A stretch of 64,000 bases of DNA from Mycobacterium europaeum (GTDB taxonomy: Bacteria; Actinomycetota; Actinomycetes; Mycobacteriales; Mycobacteriaceae). The notes under the pieces were generated by a model. That model did no database searches. It was not told the origin of the DNA and worked only from the letters and a program-made list of their open reading frames with translations. The translations under genes were made by a program, and so were the position numbers. This document shows, piece by piece, positions 15,925 through 24,084 of this stretch; positions within the stretch are counted from its first letter, which is position 1, and each line of letters starts with the position of its first letter. Location: positions 62,001 to 126,000 of the forward strand of contig NZ_LQOU01000020.1 of NCBI RefSeq assembly GCF_002102155.1, given 5' to 3'.

Positions 15925-17676
15925 TCAAGAGCTCTGACTTGCGTGTTTGGGCTTCGTATCTGAAACACGCGGGTGCCGAGGCATCGTGCGACCAACCTCC
16001 GCCGAGCGCAGTGCGGAGCGGAACAGCGGCCCGATCACGGCGGCGAGTTGGTCGGGGCGCGCGACCGTGGCGTGCGCGGCGCTGCCGAACACCCGGCGCA
16101 CCGACGGCGCGTCGGTCCCGGCGCCGATGGTCAGGCAGGCGCAGCCGATGCCGCGCCGGCGGGCCTCGGCCAGGGCGCGGCGCGCGTCGGCGGCGCCATA
16201 GGCCCGCTCATATCCGTGGTCGTAGGCGAGCCCGTCGGAGAGCACCACCAGCAGCCGCCGTGTCGTGCCCCCGCGGGCATCCAGCACGGCCGACCCGTGC
16301 CGGATGGCCGCGCCGAGCCGGGAGTACCCGCCGGGCTCAAGGCTGTTGAGCCGCTTCATGACCCGGGTGTCGAGGTGCTCGTCGAACCGCTTGACCGGCA
16401 CCACGCTGACCGCGCCCCGGCCCTGCGAGTAATAGGCGTAGAGCGCGACCCGGTCACCCAGGTCGTGCAGCGCAACCGCGAGGTTGGCGGCTGCCGCGCG
16501 TTGTTGCTCGTGCACCGTTCGCCCCACCGTGCCGGGCTCCGCCGCCGACCCCGAAACGTCGAGCAGCAGCAGCACCGACAAATCACGCCTGCGGCGCAGG
16601 CTGTCCAGGTACACCGCCTCGTCGGGCATCGAACCGGCCAAGACTTCGACGTGGGCCTCGACCGCCGCGTCGATGTCGATGTCGTCGCCCTGCGGCTGCC
16701 GGCGGTGTCGGTGCAGCCCCATGCCCAGCCGCGACAGCGGGCGGCCAACGCCGACGGCCGCTTCGATCGCATGCGTCGCTGACGCCTTGAGCGTCGGCTT
16801 GACCTCGCGGACGGTGCACCACTCGGGCCGGTATTTCCCGTGCGCGACATCCCATTCCGGGTACTTCAGGCCGTCCGCGGCCGTCGGGGCCCGCCGCTCT
16901 GCCCCATCCTCGCCCGACGTGGCGGCCAGCGATGTCACCGCGTGCGATCCGCGCTTGGCACTGTTGGTCCGGTGCGTCGGCGTGTCGGCGCCGGGTGGCC
17001 CGCCGCCGCTGCCGGTCTTGCGCGCGGAAGACAGCATCTTCTTCAGCCACTTGCCGATGAAGCCGCCGCCGCCCACCGGGCTGGTGAACATATCGGGCTC
17101 ATCGGCATCGTCGATCGCGCCGTCCTCGAGTTCATCCAGTCTGCCCGCCGGGCCCCTGGGGGCGTGTCCGTGCTCGTGGCCACCCCGTTGTTCCGCCGCG
17201 CGAGCGGACGCGGCCAGTACCTTCGCGGGGCGAATGACGCCGAATTCCGGTGCGGGGTCGTCGATCGTCGCGCGCCTTCGGGCGATTCGCAGCGAAGCGG
17301 CGGGCGAATCGCTGCGCTTCGCGGTGTCCCGGTCGGCCAGGGACGCCAGGACGCCCGGCAGCAGGTGGCCATTCGCGACGACCGCCCGGTGCCCCTCCAC
17401 CGCCAGGTAGCGCCTGGCCAGCCGGGGGTGGCGCAGCAGGCGGCGCATGACGCCCGGGTCCAGGCTGCCGGCCGCGATCATCGAGGCTTGCACGGCAACG
17501 GCTTCGAGCCGCTCGCGGGCGCTCGCGCCGGCGTCGACGTGGATGATCTGGCCGTCGGTCCACGACGGCTCCCCCGGCCGTAGCTCGGCCACCGCCATCG
17601 CGCGGCCCGCCAGCGCGGCCGCGAGCATGCCGAGCCCCGGCAGCCGGTCGCCGCGAACGTCGGTGGACACGCTCAT
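15925..17676 (-). CDS. VWA-domain protein, CbbO/NorD type, partner of the MoxR ATPase
   Basis: A 583-aa protein whose C-terminal third is a von Willebrand A domain with the MIDAS motif DVSGS (LLLLDVSGSAAEPG, about residue 400) and the later LSDG block. The N-terminal part is helical; a charged, low-complexity middle (about 150-260) links them. CbbO/NorD proteins work with CbbQ/NorQ as activators of metalloenzymes. It heads the long minus-strand transcript. ATG 17676 sits directly behind GGAG, so GTG 17670, six bases from it, may be the real start. Confidence 0.85.
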   Translation of the reverse strand: MSVSTDVRGDRLPGLGMLAAALAGRAMAVAELRPGEPSWTDGQIIHVDAGASARERLEAVAVQASMIAAGSLDPGVMRRLLRHPRLARRYLAVEGHRAVVANGHLLPGVLASLADRDTAKRSDSPAASLRIARRRATIDDPAPEFGVIRPAKVLAASARAAEQRGGHEHGHAPRGPAGRLDELEDGAIDDADEPDMFTSPVGGGGFIGKWLKKMLSSARKTGSGGGPPGADTPTHRTNSAKRGSHAVTSLAATSGEDGAERRAPTAADGLKYPEWDVAHGKYRPEWCTVREVKPTLKASATHAIEAAVGVGRPLSRLGMGLHRHRRQPQGDDIDIDAAVEAHVEVLAGSMPDEAVYLDSLRRRRDLSVLLLLDVSGSAAEPGTVGRTVHEQQRAAAANLAVALHDLGDRVALYAYYSQGRGAVSVVPVKRFDEHLDTRVMKRLNSLEPGGYSRLGAAIRHGSAVLDARGGTTRRLLVVLSDGLAYDHGYERAYGAADARRALAEARRRGIGCACLTIGAGTDAPSVRRVFGSAAHATVARPDQLAAVIGPLFRSALRSAEVGRTMPRHPRVSDTKPKHASQSS

Positions 17677-17697
17677 CTCCGCACGGTTTGGACTGCG

Positions 17698-17726
17698 TTG
17701 ACCAAATATCTGTTCCACCGTAGAGT
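17698..17726 (+). promoter_or_regulatory. Candidate promoter of the plus-strand SDR gene
   Basis: TTGACC (17698-17703), 17-base spacer, TAGAGT (17721-17726). The arrangement and flanks are nearly repeated at 18758-18786; both share GTTGACC, TATC in the spacer and CCGTARAGTCCGG at the -10. The shared spacer bases may include an operator. Confidence 0.55.
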
Positions 17727-17745
17727 CCGGGGCCACCGCAGTCAA
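17717..17745 (-). promoter_or_regulatory. Candidate sigma-A-type promoter of the minus-strand catabolic run
   Basis: Read on the minus strand, TTGACT (-35, 17745-17740) is followed after exactly 17 bases by TACGGT (-10, 17722-17717). This places a start near 17709, about 33 bases before the VWA gene. Its -10 overlaps the -10 of the divergent plus-strand promoter, so the two would compete or be co-regulated. Confidence 0.5.
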
Positions 17746-17764
17746 TCGGGGCAAGGAGCATGTG

Positions 17765-18739
17765 GTGATCGACTTCACCGGCCAGGTCGCCGTGGTCACC
17801 GGCGCCGGCCGTGGACTCGGCCGGTTGTACGCGCTGGACCTGGCGCGCCGGGGCGCCGCGGTGGTGGTCAACGATGTCGGCGGCTCGATGCGCGGCGAGG
17901 GCGCCGACTCCGGCGTCGCCGACGATGTGGTCGAGGAGATCACGAAGGCCGGCGGCAGCGCCATCGCCTCCTACGACTCGGTCGCCAATCCCGCGGGCGG
18001 CCAGGCGATCATCGACGCGGCGTTGGACGCATTCGGGCGGCTGGACGCGGTGATCAGCAACGCCGGCATCTTCGGCAGCGCGCCCTTCGAGGACCTCTCG
18101 CTCGACGACTGGGCCCGCATGCTTCGTGTTCATCTCGACGGCGGCTTTCAGCTGTCTCAGCCCGCATACCGCGTGATGAAGGACAACGGGGGCGGGCGGT
18201 TCGTGTTCATCTCCTCGTCGGCCGGGGTCTTCGGCCAGCCGATGGAAGCCCACTACGCCGCGGCGAAGGCCGGCCTGGTGGGGCTGACGAACGTGATCGC
18301 GATCGAGGGCGAGGCACACGGCATCGTCGCGAATTCCGTTATGCCGACCGGCTTCTCGCGAATGGTAACCGAGACCGTCGGCGACGAGAAATTCCTCGCC
18401 GAATCCGGATTCATGCAGGCCATCAGGCCAGAACTCGTGGTGCCGCTGGTGACCTTCCTCGCCAGTAGCGCGTGCACCTTCACCCACCGCAATTATTCGG
18501 CCGCCGCCGGCCGCTACGCGCGCGTGTTCGTCGGCCTGGGCGAAGGATGGCTCGCGGACGCCCGGAGCCAACCCACGGCCGAAGACATCCAGGCGCACCT
18601 CGAGGAGATCTCGTCGACGGAGAAGTTCTTGGTGCCCGCCTCGATCGTGGACGAGGTGCTCGAGGTGTGTGGGCGCCGCGGCGTCAGCGCCATGCCCGGT
18701 GACGGCGATGTCGCCTTCCCCGAGCCACGGCGGAGCTGA
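17765..18739 (+). CDS. SDR family 3-hydroxyacyl-CoA dehydrogenase-like protein
   Basis: A 324-aa SDR related to the dehydrogenase domain of peroxisomal multifunctional enzyme type 2: TGAGRGLGR cofactor motif near residue 11, VVVNDVGG, SNAGIF, and the YAAAK active-site pair (Y..AK in HYAAAKAGL). Such enzymes oxidise 3-hydroxyacyl-CoA thioesters. The GTG at 17765 is chosen because AAGGAG (17753-17758) is six bases away; the GTG at 17762 is too close. First gene of the divergent plus-strand side of the island. With the hydratase and thiolase it would complete a beta-oxidation cycle (inference). Confidence 0.88.
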   Translation: MIDFTGQVAVVTGAGRGLGRLYALDLARRGAAVVVNDVGGSMRGEGADSGVADDVVEEITKAGGSAIASYDSVANPAGGQAIIDAALDAFGRLDAVISNAGIFGSAPFEDLSLDDWARMLRVHLDGGFQLSQPAYRVMKDNGGGRFVFISSSAGVFGQPMEAHYAAAKAGLVGLTNVIAIEGEAHGIVANSVMPTGFSRMVTETVGDEKFLAESGFMQAIRPELVVPLVTFLASSACTFTHRNYSAAAGRYARVFVGLGEGWLADARSQPTAEDIQAHLEEISSTEKFLVPASIVDEVLEVCGRRGVSAMPGDGDVAFPEPRRS

Positions 18740-18757
18740 CGCTGCGCGCCGCCGTTG

Positions 18758-18786
18758 TTGACCGGCTATCCGCTCAACCGTAAAGT
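18758..18786 (+). promoter_or_regulatory. Candidate promoter of the acyl-CoA dehydrogenase operon
   Basis: TTGACC (18758-18763), 17-base spacer, TAAAGT (18781-18786), almost the same as the promoter at 17698. A start about 7-9 bases after the -10 would fall at 18793-18795, where an in-frame GTG occurs, so a leaderless transcript is possible. Confidence 0.55.
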
Positions 18787-18824
18787 CCGGCTAGGTGCCA
18801 AATTCACCAGGGAACCAAGGAAAA

Positions 18825-19970
18825 GTGGACTTTTCATACCCCGCGGAAGTGGAGCAGTTCCGCGTCGAGCTGCGCGACTGGCTATCGAAGAACCTGACCG
18901 ACGAGCTGATGGCCGCCCGCCGGCCCTCCGGACGCGATGACGCCGCTTTCGAGATGCTGCGCGCGTGGAGCGCGACGATGGCCGACGCGGGCTGGGCCGC
19001 GGTCTCGTGGCCGCGCGAGTACGGCGGCCGCGGCGCGACGGTTCTCGAGCAACTGGTCTACACGGAGGAAACCACGCGGGCCCGAGCCCCGATGCCGCTC
19101 AACGTTATTGGGCTGAACAACATCGCACCGGCCATCATGCAATACGGGACCGAGTCACAGAAGCGCACGCTGCTCCCCCGCATGATGCGGGCCGACGACA
19201 TCTGGTGCCAAGGGATGTCGGAACCCGAAGCGGGTTCCGACCTCGCCGCACTGCGGACCCGCGCCGTGCGCGACGGCGACGACTTCGTCGTCAACGGCCA
19301 GAAGATCTGGACCTCGCTCGGGCATCGGGCCCACTGGTGCCAGCTCTACGTGCGCACCGACCCCGAAGCGCCCAAACACAAGGGCATCTCCTGCCTGATC
19401 GTCGACATGACACTGCCGGGCATCGAAGTCCGTCCGCTGGTGACGCTCAACGGCGACGCCGATTTCGCCGAGGTCTTCTTTCACGACGTGCGCGTGCCGG
19501 CGGACGCGCTGCTCGGTCCACTGAACGCGGGCTGGCAGGTGGCCACCACCACCCTCAGTCATGAGCGGGCCGGGGCGGCCCGGCTGTACGCCGAAATGCA
19601 GGTCCGGCTGGAAGAACTGGTCGACGACATCGCCGCGCACACCGATGCGCTTGAAGATCCCGTAACGCTGCGCCGCCTCGGCGAAATCGCGCTGCGCATC
19701 AAGTATTTGGAGGTCCTGTGCCAACGATCGATCTCGGCGACGCTGCATGGCGGTGACGCCTTCGGATCGGCGAGCCTCGCCAAGACGGTGTGGGGTGAGA
19801 TCGGGCAGGACATGGCCGCCCTCGCCTTCGACGTGTTGGGCGCCCGCGGTGCCGGTGCGCCGTGGGCCAACTACCGTCTGACGTCGCGGTCGCTGACCAT
19901 CGCGGGCGGCACCAGCCAGATCAACAAGAACATCACCGCCCAGCGGGTGCTCGGGTTGCCACGCAAATGA
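18825..19970 (+). CDS. Acyl-CoA dehydrogenase, first subunit of a pair
   Basis: A 381-aa FadE-type flavoenzyme with the flavin/substrate signature WCQGMSEPEAGSDLA, QKIWTSLGHRAHW, and a C terminus IAGGTSQINKNITAQRVLGLP. Mycobacterial FadEs encoded as adjacent pairs (FadE26-27, FadE28-29) form alpha2beta2 enzymes acting on bulky steroid-derived acyl-CoAs. The same pairing and overlap occur here, so a heterotetramer is inferred. The GTG at 18825 has AAGGA upstream and gives the usual MDFSYP start; the GTG at 18795 is possible if the transcript is leaderless. The next gene overlaps by ATGA. Confidence 0.9.
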   Translation: MDFSYPAEVEQFRVELRDWLSKNLTDELMAARRPSGRDDAAFEMLRAWSATMADAGWAAVSWPREYGGRGATVLEQLVYTEETTRARAPMPLNVIGLNNIAPAIMQYGTESQKRTLLPRMMRADDIWCQGMSEPEAGSDLAALRTRAVRDGDDFVVNGQKIWTSLGHRAHWCQLYVRTDPEAPKHKGISCLIVDMTLPGIEVRPLVTLNGDADFAEVFFHDVRVPADALLGPLNAGWQVATTTLSHERAGAARLYAEMQVRLEELVDDIAAHTDALEDPVTLRRLGEIALRIKYLEVLCQRSISATLHGGDAFGSASLAKTVWGEIGQDMAALAFDVLGARGAGAPWANYRLTSRSLTIAGGTSQINKNITAQRVLGLPRK

Positions 19971-21067
19971 ACCTCGAACTCACCGACGAGCAGACGGCGC
20001 TGCGGGACACCACCCGGCGCTTTCTGGCCGAGAAGGCGCCGGTCTCAGGTCATGTGCGCCCGCTGCTCGACGACCCGACCGGCACCACCGAGGCGGTGTG
20101 GCGCGGCCTCGCCGGCCTCGGGACAACCGGTCTGCTGGTTCCGGAGCACGTCGGCGGCGCCGGCATGACGATGGTCGAGGCCGGCATCGTTGCCGAAGAG
20201 CTCGGCGCCGCACTGCATCCGGGGCCGTGGTTGTCGAGCGCGGTCGCCGCCCCCCGGGCGCTGACGCGGCTCGGTGCGGCAGATGCCGCAATCGAGCTGT
20301 TGAGCACGATCGCCGATGGCACCACGATCGCCACCGTCTGCTTCCTGGCTGACACTCCGGTCGCCGCGAGCCGGGAGGACTCCGAGCGCATCGTCTTGCG
20401 GGGCGAGATCACCGCCGTCCCCGACGCCGCCGCCGCGGGCGTGCTGTTGACGCTCGCCGAGGATGACGGGGGTCAAGGTCTATTCGCGGTACGCAGCGAC
20501 TCGCCGGGTGTTTCGGTCGCGCCCGAGCGTGGTATCGACCAGACCCGCAAGCAATTCCGGGTCACGCTCGACTCGGCGCCCGGGCAGCGACTGGCCGCGG
20601 CGTCCCCGGAGGACGTCGCCGCGGTGCTCGACGATGTGCTGATCGCGACGGCCGCCGACGCTCTGGGCGCCGCGCGAGCCGTCATGGAGATGGCCGTTGC
20701 ATACGCCAAAACCAGAACACAATTCGGGCAGCCGATCGGCTCGTTCCAGGCGGTCCAGCATCTGTGCGTCGACATGTTCGAGACCCTGGAGTTGGCACGC
20801 AGCGGCGTTATCCACGCGCTCTGGGCGGCCGACAACGCCGACCCTGACGAGCGGCACCTGGCCGCGCTGCGGGCGAAGGCGTTCGCCGGCCGCTTGGCCA
20901 CGGTGGGCGACACGGCCATCCAGGTGTTCGGCGGGATCGGCTACACCTGGGAGCACGACGCCCACCTGTACCTCAAGCGCCTGCTCAGCTGGAGCGCGTT
21001 CCTGGCCGGTCCCGATCGATGTCTCACCGAACTCGGTGCGCGCCTTGCGAAGAGCGGCACGCCGTGA
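19967..21067 (+). CDS. Acyl-CoA dehydrogenase, second subunit of a pair
   Basis: A 366-aa FadE paralogue shorter than the first subunit. It keeps the C-terminal signature AIQVFGGIGYTWEHDAHLYLKR and YAKTRTQFGQPIGSFQAVQH. The ATG overlaps the preceding stop by 4 bases. The N-terminal half is more divergent, as in partner subunits of heterotetrameric FadEs. It is coupled to the downstream nitroreductase through TGATG. Confidence 0.9.
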   Translation: MNLELTDEQTALRDTTRRFLAEKAPVSGHVRPLLDDPTGTTEAVWRGLAGLGTTGLLVPEHVGGAGMTMVEAGIVAEELGAALHPGPWLSSAVAAPRALTRLGAADAAIELLSTIADGTTIATVCFLADTPVAASREDSERIVLRGEITAVPDAAAAGVLLTLAEDDGGQGLFAVRSDSPGVSVAPERGIDQTRKQFRVTLDSAPGQRLAAASPEDVAAVLDDVLIATAADALGAARAVMEMAVAYAKTRTQFGQPIGSFQAVQHLCVDMFETLELARSGVIHALWAADNADPDERHLAALRAKAFAGRLATVGDTAIQVFGGIGYTWEHDAHLYLKRLLSWSAFLAGPDRCLTELGARLAKSGTP

Positions 21068-21714
21068 TGGATGTCGAGTACCTGCTCACCGCCACCCGTT
21101 CGGCGCGCAAGGCGCTCGACCTCGACGCACCGGTCGACCTCGCCGACATCCGGGAGTGCTTGCGCATCGGTTTGCAGGCGGCCAACGGCTCCAATCAGCA
21201 GTCGTGGCGCTGGCTGGTGATCGCCGACCCGGCGTTGCGTGCCGAGATCGCCGAGCTGTATCGCGCGGCGTACCTACTGCGGGTCGGTGGCCAGCTGATC
21301 GCCGACCTGGTGCCGGCCGGAACGCCGGAAGGCCGGATCATGTCGTCGACGGAATGGCTCGTCGAGAACATGTCGAGGGTTCCGCTGCTGGTGATCCCCT
21401 GCTATCAGCCATACCTGCCCCGCATCGAGGGCGACGAATCGTTTCATCAGGCCACGCTGTACGGCTCGATCTTCCCGGCGGTCTGGAACTTTCAGCTGGC
21501 GCTGCACACCCGGGGATACGGGACCTGTATCACCACCCTGCACCTGCATCGCGAGGTGGAGGTTCGGCGGCTGCTCGGGATTCCCGAAAGCTACGTCCAG
21601 GGCTGTCTGCTTCCGGTCGGCCGGCTGCGTGCCGGTCAGACATTCCGGCCCGCCCGGCGACGGCCGGTCGGCGAGGTGGTCGCGCGCGACGGTTGGGCCG
21701 GGCCGGCGCTTTAG
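21067..21714 (+). CDS. Nitroreductase family flavoprotein
   Basis: A 215-aa FMN-dependent nitroreductase-like protein: the phosphate-binding start TRSARKALD, the GLQAANGSNQQSWRW block that contacts the flavin, and LALHTRGYGTCITTLHLH. Members reduce nitro groups, quinones or enones with NAD(P)H. The ATG shares one base with the upstream stop (TGATG). Its place behind two acyl-CoA dehydrogenases suggests it works on the same substrate, for example on a conjugated double bond; that is inference. Confidence 0.88.
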   Translation: MDVEYLLTATRSARKALDLDAPVDLADIRECLRIGLQAANGSNQQSWRWLVIADPALRAEIAELYRAAYLLRVGGQLIADLVPAGTPEGRIMSSTEWLVENMSRVPLLVIPCYQPYLPRIEGDESFHQATLYGSIFPAVWNFQLALHTRGYGTCITTLHLHREVEVRRLLGIPESYVQGCLLPVGRLRAGQTFRPARRRPVGEVVARDGWAGPAL

Positions 21715-21782
21715 AATGGTCCCGAGAATGGTCCGGCACCGCCGTTATGCAGCGCATTCGTTTGCGCGCGCTCTGATAGCCT

Positions 21783-21805
21783 TCAACAAAGATTTGGTTC
21801 GTTGA
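21783..21805. promoter_or_regulatory. Imperfect inverted repeat upstream of the TetR gene
   Basis: A 23-bp inverted repeat with arms TCAACnAA and TTnGTTGA lies 60-82 bases upstream of the TetR ATG. It contains TTTGGTTC, whose complement GAACCAAA recurs at 23151-23158 before the downstream SDR gene. It is a candidate auto-regulatory operator. Confidence 0.45.
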
Positions 21806-21864
21806 GAGGGACGAATGCGAATGTATGCCGGTCCGCAGTCGTCCGGGCGTGCGCACCGCTGATC

Positions 21865-23145
21865 ATGCCGAGAGCGGAGTCGTTGAAGCCAAGTCTCCCA
21901 GCCGATTTCGGTACCCGCCGGACGGAGATCCTCACCACGGCGGCCACGTTGATCGCACAGTCGGGATTGCGGACGTCGCTGCAGGAGATCGCGGACGCGG
22001 CCGGCATTCTTCCCGGTAGCCTCTATCACCACTTCGAGTCCAAAGAGGCGATCCTCATCGAGCTGATCCGCCGGTATCAGGACGACCTGGATCGTATCGG
22101 GCGTGCCGCGCAGGCCGAGCTGGACGAGCCGGACCCCCGCCCGGTCCCCGAGCGGATCGTCGAGCTGGGCTCGGCGATCGCGGACTGTGCCGTGCGGCAT
22201 CGCGCCGCGCTGCAGATGTCGTTCTACGAGGGACCGAGCACCGACCCGGAATTGATGAAGCTGACGCAGCAGCGGCCCGTGGCGATCCAGGAGGCGATGC
22301 TGCAGACGCTGCGCGCGGGCCGGTGGAGCGGTTACATCAAACCCGACATCGATCTGCCCACGTTGGCCGACCGCATCTGCCAGACCATGCTGCAGGTCGG
22401 CCTCGATGTCATGCGCCACAAGTCGCCCCCCGACCAGGTCGCCGCGCTGCTTTGCCGAATCATGTTGCAAGGGTTGGCGACGCGGCCGCCCACCGACGCG
22501 GCGCTCGACAGGTCCGATGCCTTCACCGCGGCAAGGAGGGTCATCGACACCTGGTCGGACGACAGCGACGCCGACCCCAGCGACAAAGCGGCCCACGTGC
22601 GCGCGGTGGCGCGAACGGAATTCGGCCGCAAGGGCTACGAAGCCACCACCATCAGGGACATCGCGTCCGCAACCGGCCTCGGCACCGGAACCGTCTATCG
22701 GGTGATCGGCTCGAAGGATGAGCTTCTCGCGTCGATCATGGAATCGTTCGGCAGGAAGGTCGAGGCGGGCTGGGTCGGGGTGCTGCGCTCGAACGCCACA
22801 CCCGTCGAGAAACTGGACGCGCTGAGCTGGGTGAACGTCAACGCGCTCGATCGGTTCTCCGACGAGTTCCGGATTCAGCTCGCCTGGATGCGTCAGTCGC
22901 CGCCGGACACTCCCAACCCCGGCTGGTTGTACGCCACCCGGCTCCGGCAGATGAAAACGCTTCTTGGCGAGGGCATCCGCTCGGGGGAGATCACCGTCGA
23001 CGCCGCGTCCACCGCGATGCTGGCGCGGTGCGTCATCGGCTTGCAGTGGATACCGGAGAACATCCTGGCCGAGGTCGGCACACGCGCGGCGCTGGTGCAC
23101 GTCCGCGACACGGTGCTGCGTGGCGTCGGGGTTCGCCCCAAGTAG
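21865..23145 (+). CDS. Tandem-domain TetR family regulator (Mce3R-like architecture)
   Basis: A 426-aa regulator carrying two complete TetR units in one chain. The first HTH is near residues 20-65 (LQEIADAAGILPGSLYHHFESKEAIL), the second near 245-290 (IRDIASATGLGTGTVYRVIGSKDELL). Each is followed by a helical ligand-binding region. Ordinary TetR proteins are about 200 residues with one HTH. Mce3R of M. tuberculosis (406 aa) has the same fused layout and controls mce3 and lipid-catabolism genes. The ATG at 21865 is chosen for fit to the family; no clear ribosome site precedes it. It probably represses the surrounding island, with its own and the neighbouring inverted repeats as targets. Confidence 0.85.
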   Translation: MPRAESLKPSLPADFGTRRTEILTTAATLIAQSGLRTSLQEIADAAGILPGSLYHHFESKEAILIELIRRYQDDLDRIGRAAQAELDEPDPRPVPERIVELGSAIADCAVRHRAALQMSFYEGPSTDPELMKLTQQRPVAIQEAMLQTLRAGRWSGYIKPDIDLPTLADRICQTMLQVGLDVMRHKSPPDQVAALLCRIMLQGLATRPPTDAALDRSDAFTAARRVIDTWSDDSDADPSDKAAHVRAVARTEFGRKGYEATTIRDIASATGLGTGTVYRVIGSKDELLASIMESFGRKVEAGWVGVLRSNATPVEKLDALSWVNVNALDRFSDEFRIQLAWMRQSPPDTPNPGWLYATRLRQMKTLLGEGIRSGEITVDAASTAMLARCVIGLQWIPENILAEVGTRAALVHVRDTVLRGVGVRPK

Positions 23146-23159
23146 GTATTGAACCAAAA

Positions 23160-23178
23160 AACTGTTACCCATACAGTT
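23160..23178. promoter_or_regulatory. Perfect inverted repeat upstream of the SDR gene
   Basis: AACTGT-N7-ACAGTT, arms perfect, centred 54 bases before the SDR start and 24 bases after the TetR stop. The size and position suit a TetR-family operator. GAACCAAA immediately upstream (23151-23158) also appears, inverted, in the repeat before the TetR gene. Confidence 0.5.
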
Positions 23179-23222
23179 GGGCGATTAGAACCGCGTTAGC
23201 AGTGAACGAGAAGGGGATTTCC

Positions 23223-24065
23223 ATGACTGTTGTCGATCGGTTGCGCTACGACGGCAAGCGGGCTCTCGTCGTCGGCGGCGCCACCGGCATGGGCGCGGCG
23301 GCGGCCGAGTCGGCGGCCGAACTCGGCGCCGAGGTGATCGTGATGGACTACGCGCCGGTGAACTACGACGTCGCCAAGGCCATTCAGGTGGACCTGCGCG
23401 ACCCCGCATCGATCGACTCCGCGCTCGAGCAGCTGGACGGCCCGGTCCACGCCGTCTTCTCGGCCGCCGGCATCGCCGACGGGACCACCGATCTGATGGC
23501 GATCAACTTCATCGGCCACCGCCACCTGATCGACCGCCTGCTCGAGAAGAACCAGCTTCCCCCGGGCTCGGCGATCTGCTTCATCTCCTCGGTCGCCGGG
23601 ATGGGCTGGGAGAACGACCTGGAGCTGCTGACGGAGTTCCTCGCCACGCCGGACTTCGCGTCCGCTCAGGAATGGGTCAAGGCGCACGAATCCGAAGGCA
23701 TCATTCACTACGGCTTCTCCAAGAAGGTGGTCAACGCCTACGTCGCGACCCAGGGCTACCCGCTGCTGAAGAAGGGCATCCGGATCAACGCGATCTGCCC
23801 GGGACCCACCGACACCCCCCTCGCCCAGGCCAACGCCGACCTCTGGCTCACCTTCGCGCAGGACTACCGCGACGAGACGGGCTCGAAGGTGCACACCCCC
23901 GAACAAATGGGTGACGTCATGGCGTTCCTCAACAGCGCCGCCGCCTTCGGCATCAGCGGGATCACGCTGCTGGTGGACTACGGGCACACCATGGCGTCGC
24001 TCACCGGCGCGTACCCGCCCGGGAAGCCGATCATCGATCTGATCATGGGACGCGTGAAGCTCTAG
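23223..24065 (+). CDS. SDR family oxidoreductase
   Basis: A 280-aa SDR resembling 3-alpha-hydroxysteroid dehydrogenase-type enzymes: GGATGMGAA cofactor motif near residue 18, SAAGIAD, Ser in FISSVAGMGW, and YGFSK as the YxxxK pair. An insertion between Ser and Tyr (ELLTEFLATPDF region) is typical of that subgroup. AGAAGGGG precedes the ATG at 23223. Last intact gene of the island. Confidence 0.88.
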   Translation: MTVVDRLRYDGKRALVVGGATGMGAAAAESAAELGAEVIVMDYAPVNYDVAKAIQVDLRDPASIDSALEQLDGPVHAVFSAAGIADGTTDLMAINFIGHRHLIDRLLEKNQLPPGSAICFISSVAGMGWENDLELLTEFLATPDFASAQEWVKAHESEGIIHYGFSKKVVNAYVATQGYPLLKKGIRINAICPGPTDTPLAQANADLWLTFAQDYRDETGSKVHTPEQMGDVMAFLNSAAAFGISGITLLVDYGHTMASLTGAYPPGKPIIDLIMGRVKL

Positions 24066-24084
24066 CGGGTCGCGAGCGCCCGGC

